Notes: generated by a model from the sequence alone, not told the origin. 47,557 nucleotides of DNA from Eubacterium sp. (GCA_029266335.1 JAQSXC010000017.1:1-47557), one strand, 5' to 3'; shown: positions 15,798-24,268, counted from the first letter of the stretch. A program made the numbers and translations.

Positions 15798-16730
15798 TTA
15801 AAAGTCATAAAACTCGGCAGGATTTTTACTGATTACTTCTTTAATAGTATCAGCTGGAATACCATTGGCAATGCAATAAGGTATAAAATCTGTAAAGAGC
15901 GATGCACAGGGATGGTTCTCACCGTATGAAAGGCTTTCATCATAAAAATCATAATCCTGTGAGAGCAGGAGGCGGTTTTCATAACCTTCTTTTATTGCCT
16001 CTTTGATGATATTCATATTTACTTCAAAAGTGCTTTTCTGAATTATATCCAGGCCCAGCCATATCCCAAGCTTTACTGCGCGGTTTATTGCTCCGGCATC
16101 TATATCACGGATTGCATGTGACCAGAGAAACTTTTCAAAGTTGGCAGCTTCCTCCTCAAGTAAATCCATAACTTCTTGCGCCATGGCTGCCTCAAGAATA
16201 TGACAATGGATAGGGATTCCGGTCTTTTTATTTGCTGCTATTGCAGCCAGGAGCATTTCCTTGTCCACATCGGACAGCTTTCCCCTATCAAGCAGCAATT
16301 TTAAATGCCCCGGTTTTATTACTATGCCGTCAATGGTGTCAAGTCCTGCTTCAAAGTCTTTTATCCACTGGGCAGCCAACTGTTCAGAATACATTTCACT
16401 ATGAATTCTATGTACATACTTAGGCAGATTATATCCGGTGCAAGGTATGATATTCATTTTGGAAGCCAGGGAGAGTTTTCTCAACAGCTTTATATTTTGA
16501 CCTAGTAGTGGAGGCGAAGCCTCTGCAATGCTTCTGCAGCCGGAAGAATATAGTTTCTGTAGAACCGGTAACAATACTCCATAGGCTTCGTCAATTTTTG
16601 CTTCATCATACTTTCTGTCAAAATAAAGTTGATTGGCATAATTTTCGTCGGTCTCGCATTTAAAATGTTCGTGGCATAAAGTGGCTTGCATTTTCTCTTT
16701 GGTTATGGGGCCATTTACAGTATATATCAT
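15798..16730 (-). CDS. Phosphotriesterase-family metal hydrolase
   Basis: A 310-residue TIM-barrel amidohydrolase-type protein. Family landmarks appear in order: the N-terminal HxH-like metal motif CHEHFKCE (His20, His22), a lysine in GIVIKPGHLK (about residue 139, the carboxylated bridge lysine position), IPIHCHI (about 175), FLWSHAIRDID (about 205), and LLLSQDYDFYDE near residue 262 carrying the last metal aspartate. Members include lactonases and phosphotriesterase homologues; the natural substrate here is unknown. ATG 16730 is preceded by AAAGGAAAT in the sense direction. It stands alone on this strand. Confidence 0.82.
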   Translation of the reverse strand: MIYTVNGPITKEKMQATLCHEHFKCETDENYANQLYFDRKYDEAKIDEAYGVLLPVLQKLYSSGCRSIAEASPPLLGQNIKLLRKLSLASKMNIIPCTGYNLPKYVHRIHSEMYSEQLAAQWIKDFEAGLDTIDGIVIKPGHLKLLLDRGKLSDVDKEMLLAAIAANKKTGIPIHCHILEAAMAQEVMDLLEEEAANFEKFLWSHAIRDIDAGAINRAVKLGIWLGLDIIQKSTFEVNMNIIKEAIKEGYENRLLLSQDYDFYDESLSYGENHPCASLFTDFIPYCIANGIPADTIKEVISKNPAEFYDF

Positions 16731-16797
16731 GTTAAAATTTCCTTTCTATTGAGCTATAAGGATTAGATAAACCATATAAAAGAATTATAGCAAATAA

Positions 16798-16825
16798 CTC
16801 TGACATAAACCTGTCAGGGTTTTTG
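16798..16825 (+). terminator. Terminator-like hairpin upstream of the dehydrogenase
   Basis: CTCTGACA (16798-16805) pairs with TGTCAGGG (16812-16819, one G-T wobble) around TAAACC and is followed by GTTTTTG. On the + strand it could stop transcripts that read antisense through the phosphotriesterase-like gene. A TATAAT box for the next gene lies at 16896-16901, with no clear -35. Confidence 0.45.
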
Positions 16826-16964
16826 AATAATTTATCTGAGGGTGAATATTAACACATACTAAACCAGCGAATAAAAATTTATAGTGAATAAATGTTATAA
16901 TATTCATAACTGATATGTTCAAACGAGGGTATATATAATACAAATAATATATTTGGAGTGATTT

Positions 16965-17921
16965 TTGTTGAAGAAAAACGTACTGGTATTAATAAAAATG
17001 AACGATGAACAGAAAAAGCTTTTGGAGGAAAAGTCAGCCTTTGCTGAGTATACTTATACTTCGCATAAATTGGTTACCGCAGAACAAATAGAAAATGCAA
17101 ATATTATTATCGGAAATCCTGATGCAGGATTGCTGAAAACTGCAAAGAAGCTGGAATGGCTGCAGCTTCAGAGCGCAGGAGTGGGTGAATATGCAAAAGA
17201 GGGTGTTTTACCCCGGGGAATAGTATTGACAAATGCAACAGGTGCGTATGGCCTTGCCATATCGGAATACATGCTTGGAGTACTTCTGGAGCTGTATAAA
17301 AAACTTCATTTATATAGAGATAACCAGCAGGAGGGGAAATGGTCATACCTTGGCAAAATGAAGGCCATATTCAACTCCACGGCTCTGATTGCCGGAATGG
17401 GAGATATAGGCGGAGAATTTGCCAAAAGATTAAAAGCCCTGGGAGCTTATACAATAGGAATAAAACGTACTGATGCTGATAAACCTGATTATCTTGATGA
17501 GCAGTATACCATGGATAAATTGGAAAGCTTGCTGCCACGGGCAGATGTGGTTGCCCTTTGTCTGCCTGATACAAAGCTGACTGATAAAATCATAAATAAG
17601 TCTACGTTAAAACTGATGAAGAATGATGCAGTTCTGATTAACGTAGGCCGTGGAAATGCTGTTGATACTGAAGCTTTATGTGCTGCCCTCGAAGCAGGGC
17701 AGCTGTTTGGTGCGGCTTTGGATGTGACAGATCCCGAACCTCTTCCGAAGGAGCACCGGTTGTGGAGTATAGAGAATGCAATTATTACACCGCATGTTTC
17801 GGGAGGCTACAGCCTTGATGAAACCTTGGAGCGCATTGTCAGAATTGCCGTAAATAATCTGGAAGCATTTATACAGGGAAAAAGCCTTATCAATGTTATA
17901 GACTGTTCCAAGGGGTATTAA
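16965..17921 (+). CDS. D-isomer-specific 2-hydroxyacid dehydrogenase
   Basis: A 318-residue NAD(P)-dependent dehydrogenase. Two adjacent TTG codons (16965, 16968) can start it; GGAG at 16955-16958 fits either. The N-terminal substrate-binding half includes LEWLQLQSAGVGEY and NATGAYGLAISEYMLG. The Rossmann dinucleotide motif is GMGDIGGEFAKRL at about residues 143-155. The catalytic Arg/Glu/His sites are LINVGRGNAVDTEAL (Arg near 228), DVTDPEPLPKEHRLW (Glu near 259) and ITPHVSGGY (His near 277). It reduces a 2-keto acid or oxidises a 2-hydroxy acid; the exact substrate (glyoxylate, phenylpyruvate or others) cannot be told. Transcribed alone. Confidence 0.88.
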   Translation: MLKKNVLVLIKMNDEQKKLLEEKSAFAEYTYTSHKLVTAEQIENANIIIGNPDAGLLKTAKKLEWLQLQSAGVGEYAKEGVLPRGIVLTNATGAYGLAISEYMLGVLLELYKKLHLYRDNQQEGKWSYLGKMKAIFNSTALIAGMGDIGGEFAKRLKALGAYTIGIKRTDADKPDYLDEQYTMDKLESLLPRADVVALCLPDTKLTDKIINKSTLKLMKNDAVLINVGRGNAVDTEALCAALEAGQLFGAALDVTDPEPLPKEHRLWSIENAIITPHVSGGYSLDETLERIVRIAVNNLEAFIQGKSLINVIDCSKGY

Positions 17922-18043
17922 GGCAGGATTAAATAATAACTTCCCCATTTTAAGACGGAGTATTATTATTTATTCATGGCTAAACATGGCTTTGTTGCAC
18001 TAAAAAGTTTTTCGTGTTATATTTCAACTTAACGATTTAATTG

Positions 18044-18087
18044 GGCATGACTAAACAATAAAACTGTGGTTTTTATTTAAACATGCC
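18044..18087 (+). repeat. Inverted repeat before the Nudix gene
   Basis: GGCATG (18044-18049) and CATGCC (18082-18087) flank an inner AT-rich inverted repeat (AATAAAA / TTTTTATT), forming a possible hairpin just upstream of the ribosome site GGAGG. A related short direct repeat (CATGGCT, AAA, CATGGCT) lies nearby, around 17976-17992. It could be a leader structure, an operator or an old insertion scar. Confidence 0.35.
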
Positions 18088-18104
18088 TTAGATGGAGGCA
18101 GATT

Positions 18105-18689
18105 TTGAATACAAATAATTCAGCAAATGACTCAGTAAATAATACTGTAAATACTTCTGTAAATACTTCTGCAAGTGACTCTGCAAATAATTCAACAGGC
18201 ACTCAAAAAGGAAATCATACTGACAATAAAGAAGATACAAACTGGTGTCAGTCTGTAGGCGGTGTTGTACTAAAGGGAAATGAGGTCTTACTTGTCAGGC
18301 ATACCTATGGCGCAGGCAAGGGCAGACTTATTATTCCCGGAGGCTATGTAAAAAGGAATGAGACTCCACAGGATGCATTGCGCCGTGAAGTTTTAGAGGA
18401 GACAACTGTTGTAGCCGAACCTTCAAAGCTGTTGGGCGTAAGGTTTAATTTAAAGGATTGGTATGCGGTTTTCCTGATGGACTATATGTTCGGAACTCCC
18501 AATTCAGATAACAGGGAGAACAGTGAGGCCATATTCATGGATATAAATGAAGCAGTTAAAGCTCCTGATGTTCCGGATCTGACAAGAGTTATTCTTCAAG
18601 GAGTGATTGACAACCGGGATAATGCACTGGGCAATATTCCTTTCGTATCAAGAGAAAAGAATGGAGAATACTCATTCTATGGAATCTAA
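18105..18689 (+). CDS. Nudix hydrolase with Asn/Ser/Thr-rich N-terminal tail
   Basis: A 194-residue protein with TTG start 18105, seven bases after GGAGG. Residues 1-46 are low complexity (Asn, Ser, Thr, Val, Ala) built from repeated codon blocks. The Nudix fold begins at about Val51 (VGGVVLKGNEVLLVRH). The Nudix box covers residues 80-102 and fits GX5EX7REUXEEXGU except that the last Gly is Thr (REVLEETTV); the metal-binding Glu98/Glu99 remain. It would hydrolyse a nucleoside diphosphate-linked compound. The 3' end overlaps the next gene, an aminoglycoside-phosphotransferase-like kinase, so the two products may act on linked metabolites. Confidence 0.82.
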   Translation: MNTNNSANDSVNNTVNTSVNTSASDSANNSTGTQKGNHTDNKEDTNWCQSVGGVVLKGNEVLLVRHTYGAGKGRLIIPGGYVKRNETPQDALRREVLEETTVVAEPSKLLGVRFNLKDWYAVFLMDYMFGTPNSDNRENSEAIFMDINEAVKAPDVPDLTRVILQGVIDNRDNALGNIPFVSREKNGEYSFYGI

Positions 18690-19692
18690 TCTTGAGGCTT
18701 TATTGAAACAGTTTATCCCCGGAAGCAAGTGGAATGTCAAACAGGGGAAGGGTGGAGTGAATAACACTACCCGTTTCGTAGAGACAGCTAAGGAAAAATA
18801 CGTACTCAGGATATATGAAACTCACCGGGATATGGATAAAGTGAAATATGAACATAGCGTCCTCTCAGAATTGGAGAAAACCGGTGTGGCTTTTGGTACC
18901 CCCAGACCAGTTAAAGGAATTGATAATCAAACAGTTAAATATACCGAAGACGGCAGGCTGGCTGCTCTGTTCAGCTATATGGAAGGGATTACACCCGTCT
19001 TTGATAAACCACGGCAGCTTTATTCCTTTGGTTTGACCACTGCAAAACTGACCTGTACCCTTGTCAATATAAAAACGGAGTTGGCTCCTGTCTACAGGCC
19101 TTATTATGAGATAGAAAATACTCATCCGAAATGTTCAGTTGGTGATGTAATCCGCTTTTGTGAAATGCCATCACCTGAATTTACAGAGTATAAAGCTGAA
19201 CTCCTTGAGGTCGCTGCTCAACTTAAGAAATTCAGGGAAAACCTGACCGGGCTCAGGCAGCTGCCCCACCAGCTTATCCACGGCGACCTCAACGCCTCAA
19301 ATGTGCTGGCAGATACAGAGGGAAACATATGTGCCGTGCTGGACTTTGAATTTGTAACAGAGGATTTACGGGTAATGGAGCTTTGTGTCTGTCTGTCCGA
19401 GATTATTAATATGGAGCAGACCAAAGAGGCTCTGTGGGAAAAGCTGAGAGCCTTTCTGGAGGGCTACGGCACAGTTTTAAAGCTTACCGGAGCTGAGATA
19501 TCAGTAATACCTTTGCTGATAATGCTTCGGCGCCTGGATGTGTTTATTCATTTTCTCGGACGTTTCAGGGATGGAATTGACAGGATGGATATTGTTATAG
19601 ACCAGATGAAGAATGTAGCGGCTCAAGCCAGATGGCTTGAAGCACATGAACATAAAATTATGGCTATGTGCTGCAGTCTGGTTGGTATGTAA
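18661..19692 (+). CDS. Aminoglycoside phosphotransferase/homoserine kinase II-like kinase
   Basis: About 343 residues; the start is uncertain. ATG 18661 and ATG 18679 are both in frame inside the end of the Nudix gene. GGAG at 18665 suits the second loosely, while longer starts at 18607 seem unlikely. The kinase fold shows the N-lobe VNNTTRFVETAKEKYVLRIY, then the catalytic loop LIHGDLNASNVL (Brenner motif with the HGD base) and the metal aspartate in VLDFEFV. This is the COG2334 pattern shared by homoserine kinase II, choline and aminoglycoside kinases. The substrate is unknown; a resistance role is not indicated by context. It ends at a strong bidirectional terminator. Confidence 0.8.
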   Translation: MENTHSMESNLEALLKQFIPGSKWNVKQGKGGVNNTTRFVETAKEKYVLRIYETHRDMDKVKYEHSVLSELEKTGVAFGTPRPVKGIDNQTVKYTEDGRLAALFSYMEGITPVFDKPRQLYSFGLTTAKLTCTLVNIKTELAPVYRPYYEIENTHPKCSVGDVIRFCEMPSPEFTEYKAELLEVAAQLKKFRENLTGLRQLPHQLIHGDLNASNVLADTEGNICAVLDFEFVTEDLRVMELCVCLSEIINMEQTKEALWEKLRAFLEGYGTVLKLTGAEISVIPLLIMLRRLDVFIHFLGRFRDGIDRMDIVIDQMKNVAAQARWLEAHEHKIMAMCCSLVGM

Positions 19693-19699
19693 TTTCAGC

Positions 19700-19738
19700 A
19701 AAAAAGCATTGGCTTCAGGTTGGGGCCAATGCTTTTTT
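19700..19738 (+). terminator. Bidirectional terminator
   Basis: AAAAAAGCATTGGC (19700-19713) and GCCAATGCTTTTTT (19725-19738) form a 14-bp stem with an A tract before and a T tract after. It serves the kinase gene (+) and the convergent ABC exporter operon (-). Confidence 0.92.
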
Positions 19739-19744
19739 TAATTC

Positions 19745-21532
19745 CTATGCCTTTTCGTTCTGGTACTGAAGCTGATATAGAGAATAGTACATGCCTTTTG
19801 CTGCCAACAGCTCCTGGTGGTTTCCGCTTTCGTAAATCCTTCCCTTGTGTAAAACAATAATCTTATCTGCATGCTGGATGGTAGAGAGCCTGTGGGCAAT
19901 AACTATTGTAGTTCTGTTACGTGTAAGTTTTGCCAGGGCATCCTGAATGAGAATTTCTGTTTCGGTATCAATATTTGAAGTTGCCTCATCCAGGACAAGA
20001 ATTGCCGGATCAAAGGCAAGAGCACGGGCAAAGGCCAGCAGCTGACGCTGTCCTGAAGAAAAGGTAGAGCCACGCTCCATAACCTCTTCATTGTAACCGT
20101 TTGGCAGTCTGCTGATAAAACCGTCTGCATTAACATACCTTGCTGCTTCTTCCAGCTTTTGATCGGAGATGCTTTCCTCATTTAGACGGAGGTTGTCACT
20201 GAGCTTTCCGCTGAAGAGAAAAACATCCTGAAGAACTACACCGATGGCTTTTCTCAGAGAAGCCTTACTCACAGCTTTTATGTTTATTCCGTTTATGAGT
20301 ATTTCACCGCGCTGTATTTCATAAAATCTGCTGAGAAGATTGATGATTGATGTTTTCCCGGCACCTGTGTGACCAACGATGGCGATGGTCTGCCCTGCCG
20401 GAACCTTAAAGCTCACATCCTTTAAAACCCAGTTTTCGTCATTATAAGCAAACCAGACATTTTTAAATTCAATATCTCCGACAGCAGCGTTATTATCCAG
20501 CTCCAGTGTACCTGTATCCTCTTCGGCAGGAGTATCGAGAATCATGAAAATTCTTTCAGAGGCAGCCATGGAAGATTGAAGGATGTTATATTTCTCTGCA
20601 AGGTCGTTTATAGGCTGGAAAAGCAGTGATATATAGTTTACAAGAGCATACAGCACACCGAATTCCAGTGTATTGTTAATAACATTTCCTCCGCCGTACC
20701 AGACTAATAACGAGATTGTAAGGGAGGCAACCATTTCGATTAACGGCCTGAACAGTCCGAAGGTCACAACCTCGTTCATAGAGGCTTTATAATACTCCCG
20801 TCCGATCTTGTCAAACTTATCAAAGTTGGGCTTTTCCTTGCTGAAAAGCTGTATGATTCTCATACCCGATATGTTTTCTGAAATGGCAGAATTAACTTTA
20901 GCGATGCTAATACGTACACGTCTGTAAACTTTCCTGATCCTCAGCCTGAATATTACTGTCAGTATAATGACCAGGGGCATGGCAGCAAGAGTAATCAGGG
21001 TCAGAAAAGAACTAAGCCTGAACATTATAATTACTGTACCTATCAGTATTGAAAAGTCCTTGAGCAGTGTTATGAGTACATTGGTGTACATATCATTCAG
21101 GGTTTCGGTGTCATTGGTTATCCGTGTGACCAGTCTGCCGATGGGATTTTTATCGAAATAGGACAAGGGAAGCTTCTGCAGATGAGAAAATACAAGCTGA
21201 CGTATGTTGTAAATAATATACTGTCCTGCGTAACTCAATACATAGATCTGCAATAAATTAAACAGAAAGCCCGCCGCAATGAGTATGACAAAATACAGCC
21301 CCATTCTGTTTAAAGCACTTATATTACTCTTTTTTATATAGTCATCTATAGCCAGACCAATGAGATACGGTCTGGCCAGGTCTACAACAGTAGCCGCAAT
21401 TAACAGTATTACTGCTATAAAAAACAGGTGCCAGTATTTTTTAGCAAACTTCAGAAGACGAGCCATAAGTTTTGAATCATAGGCTTTTTCCAGAAGTTCC
21501 TCTTCCTGCATTATATTTGTTTCCTCTGACAT
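19745..21532 (-). CDS. ABC exporter half-transporter, catalytic-site subunit
   Basis: 595 residues from ATG 21532 (GGAG 11 bases before it; a TTG at 21559 has no ribosome site). The N-terminal half holds about six membrane helices (for example HLFFIAVILLIAATVVDLA and LTLITLAAMPLVIILTVIF). The ATPase half has Walker A IVGHTGAGKTS, signature FSSGQRQLLAFARA (changed from LSGGQ), Walker B AILVLDEATSNID with the catalytic Glu, and an H-loop IVIAHRLSTI. It is the second gene of a two-gene operon, 68 bases after its partner. The two subunits are complementary: this one supplies the working Walker B site but a degenerate signature. BmrCD/TM287-288-type heterodimers export drugs or lipids; the substrate here is unknown. 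Confidence 0.9.
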   Translation of the reverse strand: MSEETNIMQEEELLEKAYDSKLMARLLKFAKKYWHLFFIAVILLIAATVVDLARPYLIGLAIDDYIKKSNISALNRMGLYFVILIAAGFLFNLLQIYVLSYAGQYIIYNIRQLVFSHLQKLPLSYFDKNPIGRLVTRITNDTETLNDMYTNVLITLLKDFSILIGTVIIMFRLSSFLTLITLAAMPLVIILTVIFRLRIRKVYRRVRISIAKVNSAISENISGMRIIQLFSKEKPNFDKFDKIGREYYKASMNEVVTFGLFRPLIEMVASLTISLLVWYGGGNVINNTLEFGVLYALVNYISLLFQPINDLAEKYNILQSSMAASERIFMILDTPAEEDTGTLELDNNAAVGDIEFKNVWFAYNDENWVLKDVSFKVPAGQTIAIVGHTGAGKTSIINLLSRFYEIQRGEILINGINIKAVSKASLRKAIGVVLQDVFLFSGKLSDNLRLNEESISDQKLEEAARYVNADGFISRLPNGYNEEVMERGSTFSSGQRQLLAFARALAFDPAILVLDEATSNIDTETEILIQDALAKLTRNRTTIVIAHRLSTIQHADKIIVLHKGRIYESGNHQELLAAKGMYYSLYQLQYQNEKA

Positions 21533-21600
21533 AGTCCGAAATACTCCATTCTGCTGCAAAGCAGCTGCACTTAAAAAAAACTTAATAAATTGCTATTTAA

Positions 21601-23346
21601 TTAGTTCTGCTCTTCCAGACGGTTAATAAGCAGCTGCTTGTTATACAACTCATGATATAGGCCGTTCCGGGCCAACAGTTCCTCGTGATTTCCTCTTTCA
21701 ATAATTCTGCCTTCATCCAGTACAACGATTTCATCCGAATCCTTTACGGCAGATATTCTATGTGACACAATAATACTGGTTCTTTGTTTCATTATACTTT
21801 TCAAATCTCTCAGAATTTCTTCCTCCGTATGTGCATCCACAGCAGACAGGCAGTCATCCAGAACAAGGATTGAAGGTGAACCCAAAACAGCTCTGGCTAT
21901 TGCCACACGCTGCTTTTGTCCGCCTGACAGTGTTACTCCCCGTTCTCCGATGACTGTATCAAACTTTTGAGGAAATTCATTGATGCTGTCGTAAATCCTG
22001 GCTGTTTTTGCTGCCGCTTCAATTTCTTCATTACTGTTATTACGGAAGAAATCAATGTTTTCAGCTATTGTATCAGAAAACAGGAAAGTGTCCTGAGGTA
22101 CACTGGCAACACTGCTTCTGAGGGCGGACAAGGAAATGTTGTTTATGTCCAGCCCATCTATTAAAAGTTGTCCGTGGGGTACGCTGAGCAGTCTTGTTAT
22201 GAGATTTACAAGTGTGGTTTTGCCGCTTCCGGTGCGTCCTATAATACCAAGTGTTTTACCGGCTTCGATATATATGTTGATATCGCTGAGGACAGGCTTA
22301 TGAGTACCGGGATAAGTAAAGCTCAGATCATTAAACTGAATGGAGCCGTTTATTTCAGTTTTAATCGGATTTGAAGTATCGGATATTTCAGGTTTTTCAT
22401 CAATAATCGTATTTATTCGTTCCAGTGATACAAAACCCCTTTGGAACATGTTTGCAACCCAGCCGATAGCTGTGACGGGCCAGATAAGCATCCCCAGATA
22501 GCTGTTGAAGGCTACAAAATCACCCAGGCTGATAGGACCTTTGATTACAAGAATTCCTCCATACCACAGTGCTATAACAAAGGATAGGGCGGATATGGAC
22601 ATAACAGTCGGGAACATCATACTCATAAGCCTTACATATTTAAGATTGGCTTCTCTGTTTACGGCATTAATTCGCTCAAATCTGGAAATTTCTTTTTTCT
22701 CCTGTGCAAAAGCTTTGATTACCCTTATTCCGGAGAAGTTTTCCCTTGCAGCCTCCGTGAGGTTTGAAAAGGCCTCCTGCTGCTTTTGCACTCTGGATTG
22801 CATGATTCTCATAAAGAATACTACTGCGATGCCCAGCAGCAAGAGCGGAAAAAAGCAGGCAGCCGTTAGCTTCAGGCCTCCGGTTAAAAGCATCATTACC
22901 AGCGCAACGATAGGTATCAGAAAACTGTCTATGAGGAAGATGATTCCCTGGCCTGAAGCCATGGTCACATTTCCCATATCGTTGGTAGCATGGGCCATAA
23001 GGTCGCCTGTTTTATGAGTGTTGAAATAATTCAGCGACAATTTTTGAAGATGCGCATAAAATCGATTTCTCAAAGTGAGCTCAATCGATCTGGAGACGCT
23101 CATAAGTGTATACCTGAAAAGAAATCTGAAAACTGCCACCCCAATGGCAATCAGGGAAATAATTACAGCATATTGGGCCAGCCTCTGTTTTAAAAGAGTA
23201 CCGCTCTCAAGAGAATCGGTGACATCACCGAGTATTTTGGGAAGAATAAGCTGTAATATATCTACACACAGCAAAAAGAAAATTCCTAAAGCATATTTAT
23301 ATCTGTTCTTCGATAGAAGATCCTTGATATAACGCAGTTTATCCAT
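21601..23346 (-). CDS. ABC exporter half-transporter, degenerate-site subunit
   Basis: 581 residues from ATG 23346, with GAGGT seven bases upstream. It has an N-terminal membrane domain with about six helices (YALGIFFLLCVDILQLILP, YAVIISLIAIGVAVFRFLF and others), then an ATPase domain. The ATPase has Walker A GIIGRTGSGKTTLVNL, a canonical signature LSGGQKQRVAIARA and Walker B SILVLDDCLSAVD. In Walker B the catalytic Glu is replaced by Asp, the hallmark of the non-hydrolysing site of heterodimeric exporters. Paired with the next gene, whose signature is altered but whose Walker B is normal, it should form one active and one degenerate nucleotide site. No peptidase C39 domain is present, so it is not a typical bacteriocin maturation exporter. 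Confidence 0.9.
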   Translation of the reverse strand: MDKLRYIKDLLSKNRYKYALGIFFLLCVDILQLILPKILGDVTDSLESGTLLKQRLAQYAVIISLIAIGVAVFRFLFRYTLMSVSRSIELTLRNRFYAHLQKLSLNYFNTHKTGDLMAHATNDMGNVTMASGQGIIFLIDSFLIPIVALVMMLLTGGLKLTAACFFPLLLLGIAVVFFMRIMQSRVQKQQEAFSNLTEAARENFSGIRVIKAFAQEKKEISRFERINAVNREANLKYVRLMSMMFPTVMSISALSFVIALWYGGILVIKGPISLGDFVAFNSYLGMLIWPVTAIGWVANMFQRGFVSLERINTIIDEKPEISDTSNPIKTEINGSIQFNDLSFTYPGTHKPVLSDINIYIEAGKTLGIIGRTGSGKTTLVNLITRLLSVPHGQLLIDGLDINNISLSALRSSVASVPQDTFLFSDTIAENIDFFRNNSNEEIEAAAKTARIYDSINEFPQKFDTVIGERGVTLSGGQKQRVAIARAVLGSPSILVLDDCLSAVDAHTEEEILRDLKSIMKQRTSIIVSHRISAVKDSDEIVVLDEGRIIERGNHEELLARNGLYHELYNKQLLINRLEEQN

Positions 23347-23456
23347 AAAATTTACCTCGTTTTAAATGGTCTGTTTCTGTATGATAGCTGGAATACAGTT
23401 AAGTCATATTATAACATAACCGGGTATTATAATATGAGTATAAATTAATTATTACC

Positions 23457-23486
23457 TTGACAGGACAAATTTTCTAATGATACTAT
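23457..23486 (+). promoter_or_regulatory. Promoter of the first micro-gene
   Basis: TTGACA (23457-23462) is followed after 18 bases by TACTAT (23481-23486), about 50 bases before a very short gene with a consensus ribosome site. It is divergent from the ABC exporter operon. Confidence 0.6.
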
Positions 23487-23537
23487 AAGTATGCGTTTGC
23501 GAGCAATTATTTAATTAAAAAGGAAGGAGGTCTTGTA

Positions 23538-23633
23538 ATGTTTAAAATAAATAATACCGAGCAACAAAAACTGAATAGCTGTGTATGCCTGATGAAGGTA
23601 TTTTGGCAAGACCTCTGTTTAAGCGATTATTAG
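23538..23633 (+). CDS. Micro-gene 1: 31-residue Cys-containing peptide
   Basis: A 31-codon frame from ATG 23538 to TAG 23631, seven bases after the near-consensus site GGAAGGAGG (23522-23530). The product begins MFKINNTEQQKLNS and continues CVCLMKVFWQDLC, with three cysteines in the second half and a polar first half. It is bracketed by its own promoter and a 14-bp terminator, so it is a full transcription unit of about 250 bases. I recognise no family. Candidates are a signalling or modified peptide, a small membrane-associated regulator, or the coding part of a dual-function small RNA. No modification enzyme lies next to it, but a divergent ABC exporter does. Confidence 0.5.
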   Translation: MFKINNTEQQKLNSCVCLMKVFWQDLCLSDY

Positions 23634-23682
23634 TTTGATAAAACAGCATTATATTTTAATGTCAATTAATGAACCAGTTTTC

Positions 23683-23726
23683 AAAGCGGTTAGGCCAAAA
23701 AAGGCTTAGCTGCTTTTTATTTTATT
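23683..23726 (+). terminator. Terminator of micro-gene 1
   Basis: AAAGCGGTTAGGCC (23683-23696) pairs with GGCTTAGCTGCTTT (23703-23716) over 14 positions, counting wobbles, around AAAAAA, followed by TTATTTTATT. Confidence 0.82.
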
Positions 23727-23771
23727 AATATGACGCTTAAATTACAATAAAATTACAATAATGGAAAAATG

Positions 23772-23800
23772 TTGACATGAACGAAAAGGTGTTGTAAAAT
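23772..23800 (+). promoter_or_regulatory. Promoter of the second micro-gene
   Basis: TTGACA (23772-23777) and TAAAAT (23795-23800) at the ideal 17-base spacing, 93 bases before the second short gene. The leader is long for so small a gene. Confidence 0.7.
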
Positions 23801-23893
23801 TCAAAAGGCAGCTATGAGGAAGAAAAACTGCAAAATACTAATTGATAAACCATATTGATAAAATCAATCAAAATTACGAAAGGAGGGTTAACG

Positions 23894-24037
23894 ATGTATT
23901 TTATGAATATCCGGAACGAACAGCTTAATACAGTAATTGCACTGGATAACAGACCAAGTATCAATAATGGAATACATTGGCTTAATCCCCTGTTGCGTAA
24001 ATGTGATATTAATAGATATCCCGTTGAAATAATTTAA
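23894..24037 (+). CDS. Micro-gene 2: 47-residue peptide
   Basis: A 47-codon frame from ATG 23894, seven bases after AAAGGAGGG; a longer start at 23855 has no ribosome site. The product begins MYFMNIRNEQLNTVIALDN, followed by a segment with NNGIHWLNPLLRKC and the end RYPVEII. It has one cysteine and no signal peptide. The N-terminus loosely resembles that of micro-gene 1 (xINxxxEQ..LN), which could mean a shared leader or chance. The unit has its own consensus promoter and terminator. Function unknown. Confidence 0.55.
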   Translation: MYFMNIRNEQLNTVIALDNRPSINNGIHWLNPLLRKCDINRYPVEII

Positions 24038-24074
24038 ATATTTTTCAGGGAGAATAAAACATTTATAAACATAC

Positions 24075-24117
24075 AAGGTGATTAAGTCCGGTAAAGGATT
24101 TAATCACTTTTTTATTT
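24075..24117 (+). terminator. Terminator of micro-gene 2
   Basis: AAGGTGATTAAGTCC (24075-24089) pairs with GGATTTAATCACTTT (24096-24110) over 15 positions with two wobbles, followed by TTTATTTG. Confidence 0.88.
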
Positions 24118-24240
24118 GAACAAGGAATATAAATGCAAGCAGGTTGTTCATAAAACCGGGCGCAGCGAATTCCTTGAGGGTAACAGTGGGATTGACAGAA
24201 GGTTGGAAAGATTTGTTTCAAGAAGCAGAGCAGGAAAAGC

Positions 24241-24268
24241 AGTGTTGGAATAGTAGTGTTGGAATAGT
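24241..24268 (+). repeat. Perfect 14-bp tandem duplication
   Basis: AGTGTTGGAATAGT is repeated exactly, at 24241-24254 and 24255-24268, immediately before the ribosome site of the DUF458 gene. It is probably a slippage duplication. The rest of 24118-24285 shows no gene. Confidence 0.7.

Noticed and set aside
17970..18030. Sequence resembling an insertion-sequence end (GGCTTTGTTGCAC) before the Nudix gene.
   Set aside because: Only one possible end is seen, with no partner repeat, target duplication or transposase.
18105..19692. Nudix/phosphotransferase pair as an antibiotic resistance operon.
   Set aside because: The kinase is of the broad COG2334 type, and no resistance or mobile genes are nearby.
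23538..24037. Micro-genes as a type I toxin-antitoxin pair.
   Set aside because: Neither peptide has a hydrophobic membrane helix and no antisense RNA promoter was evident.
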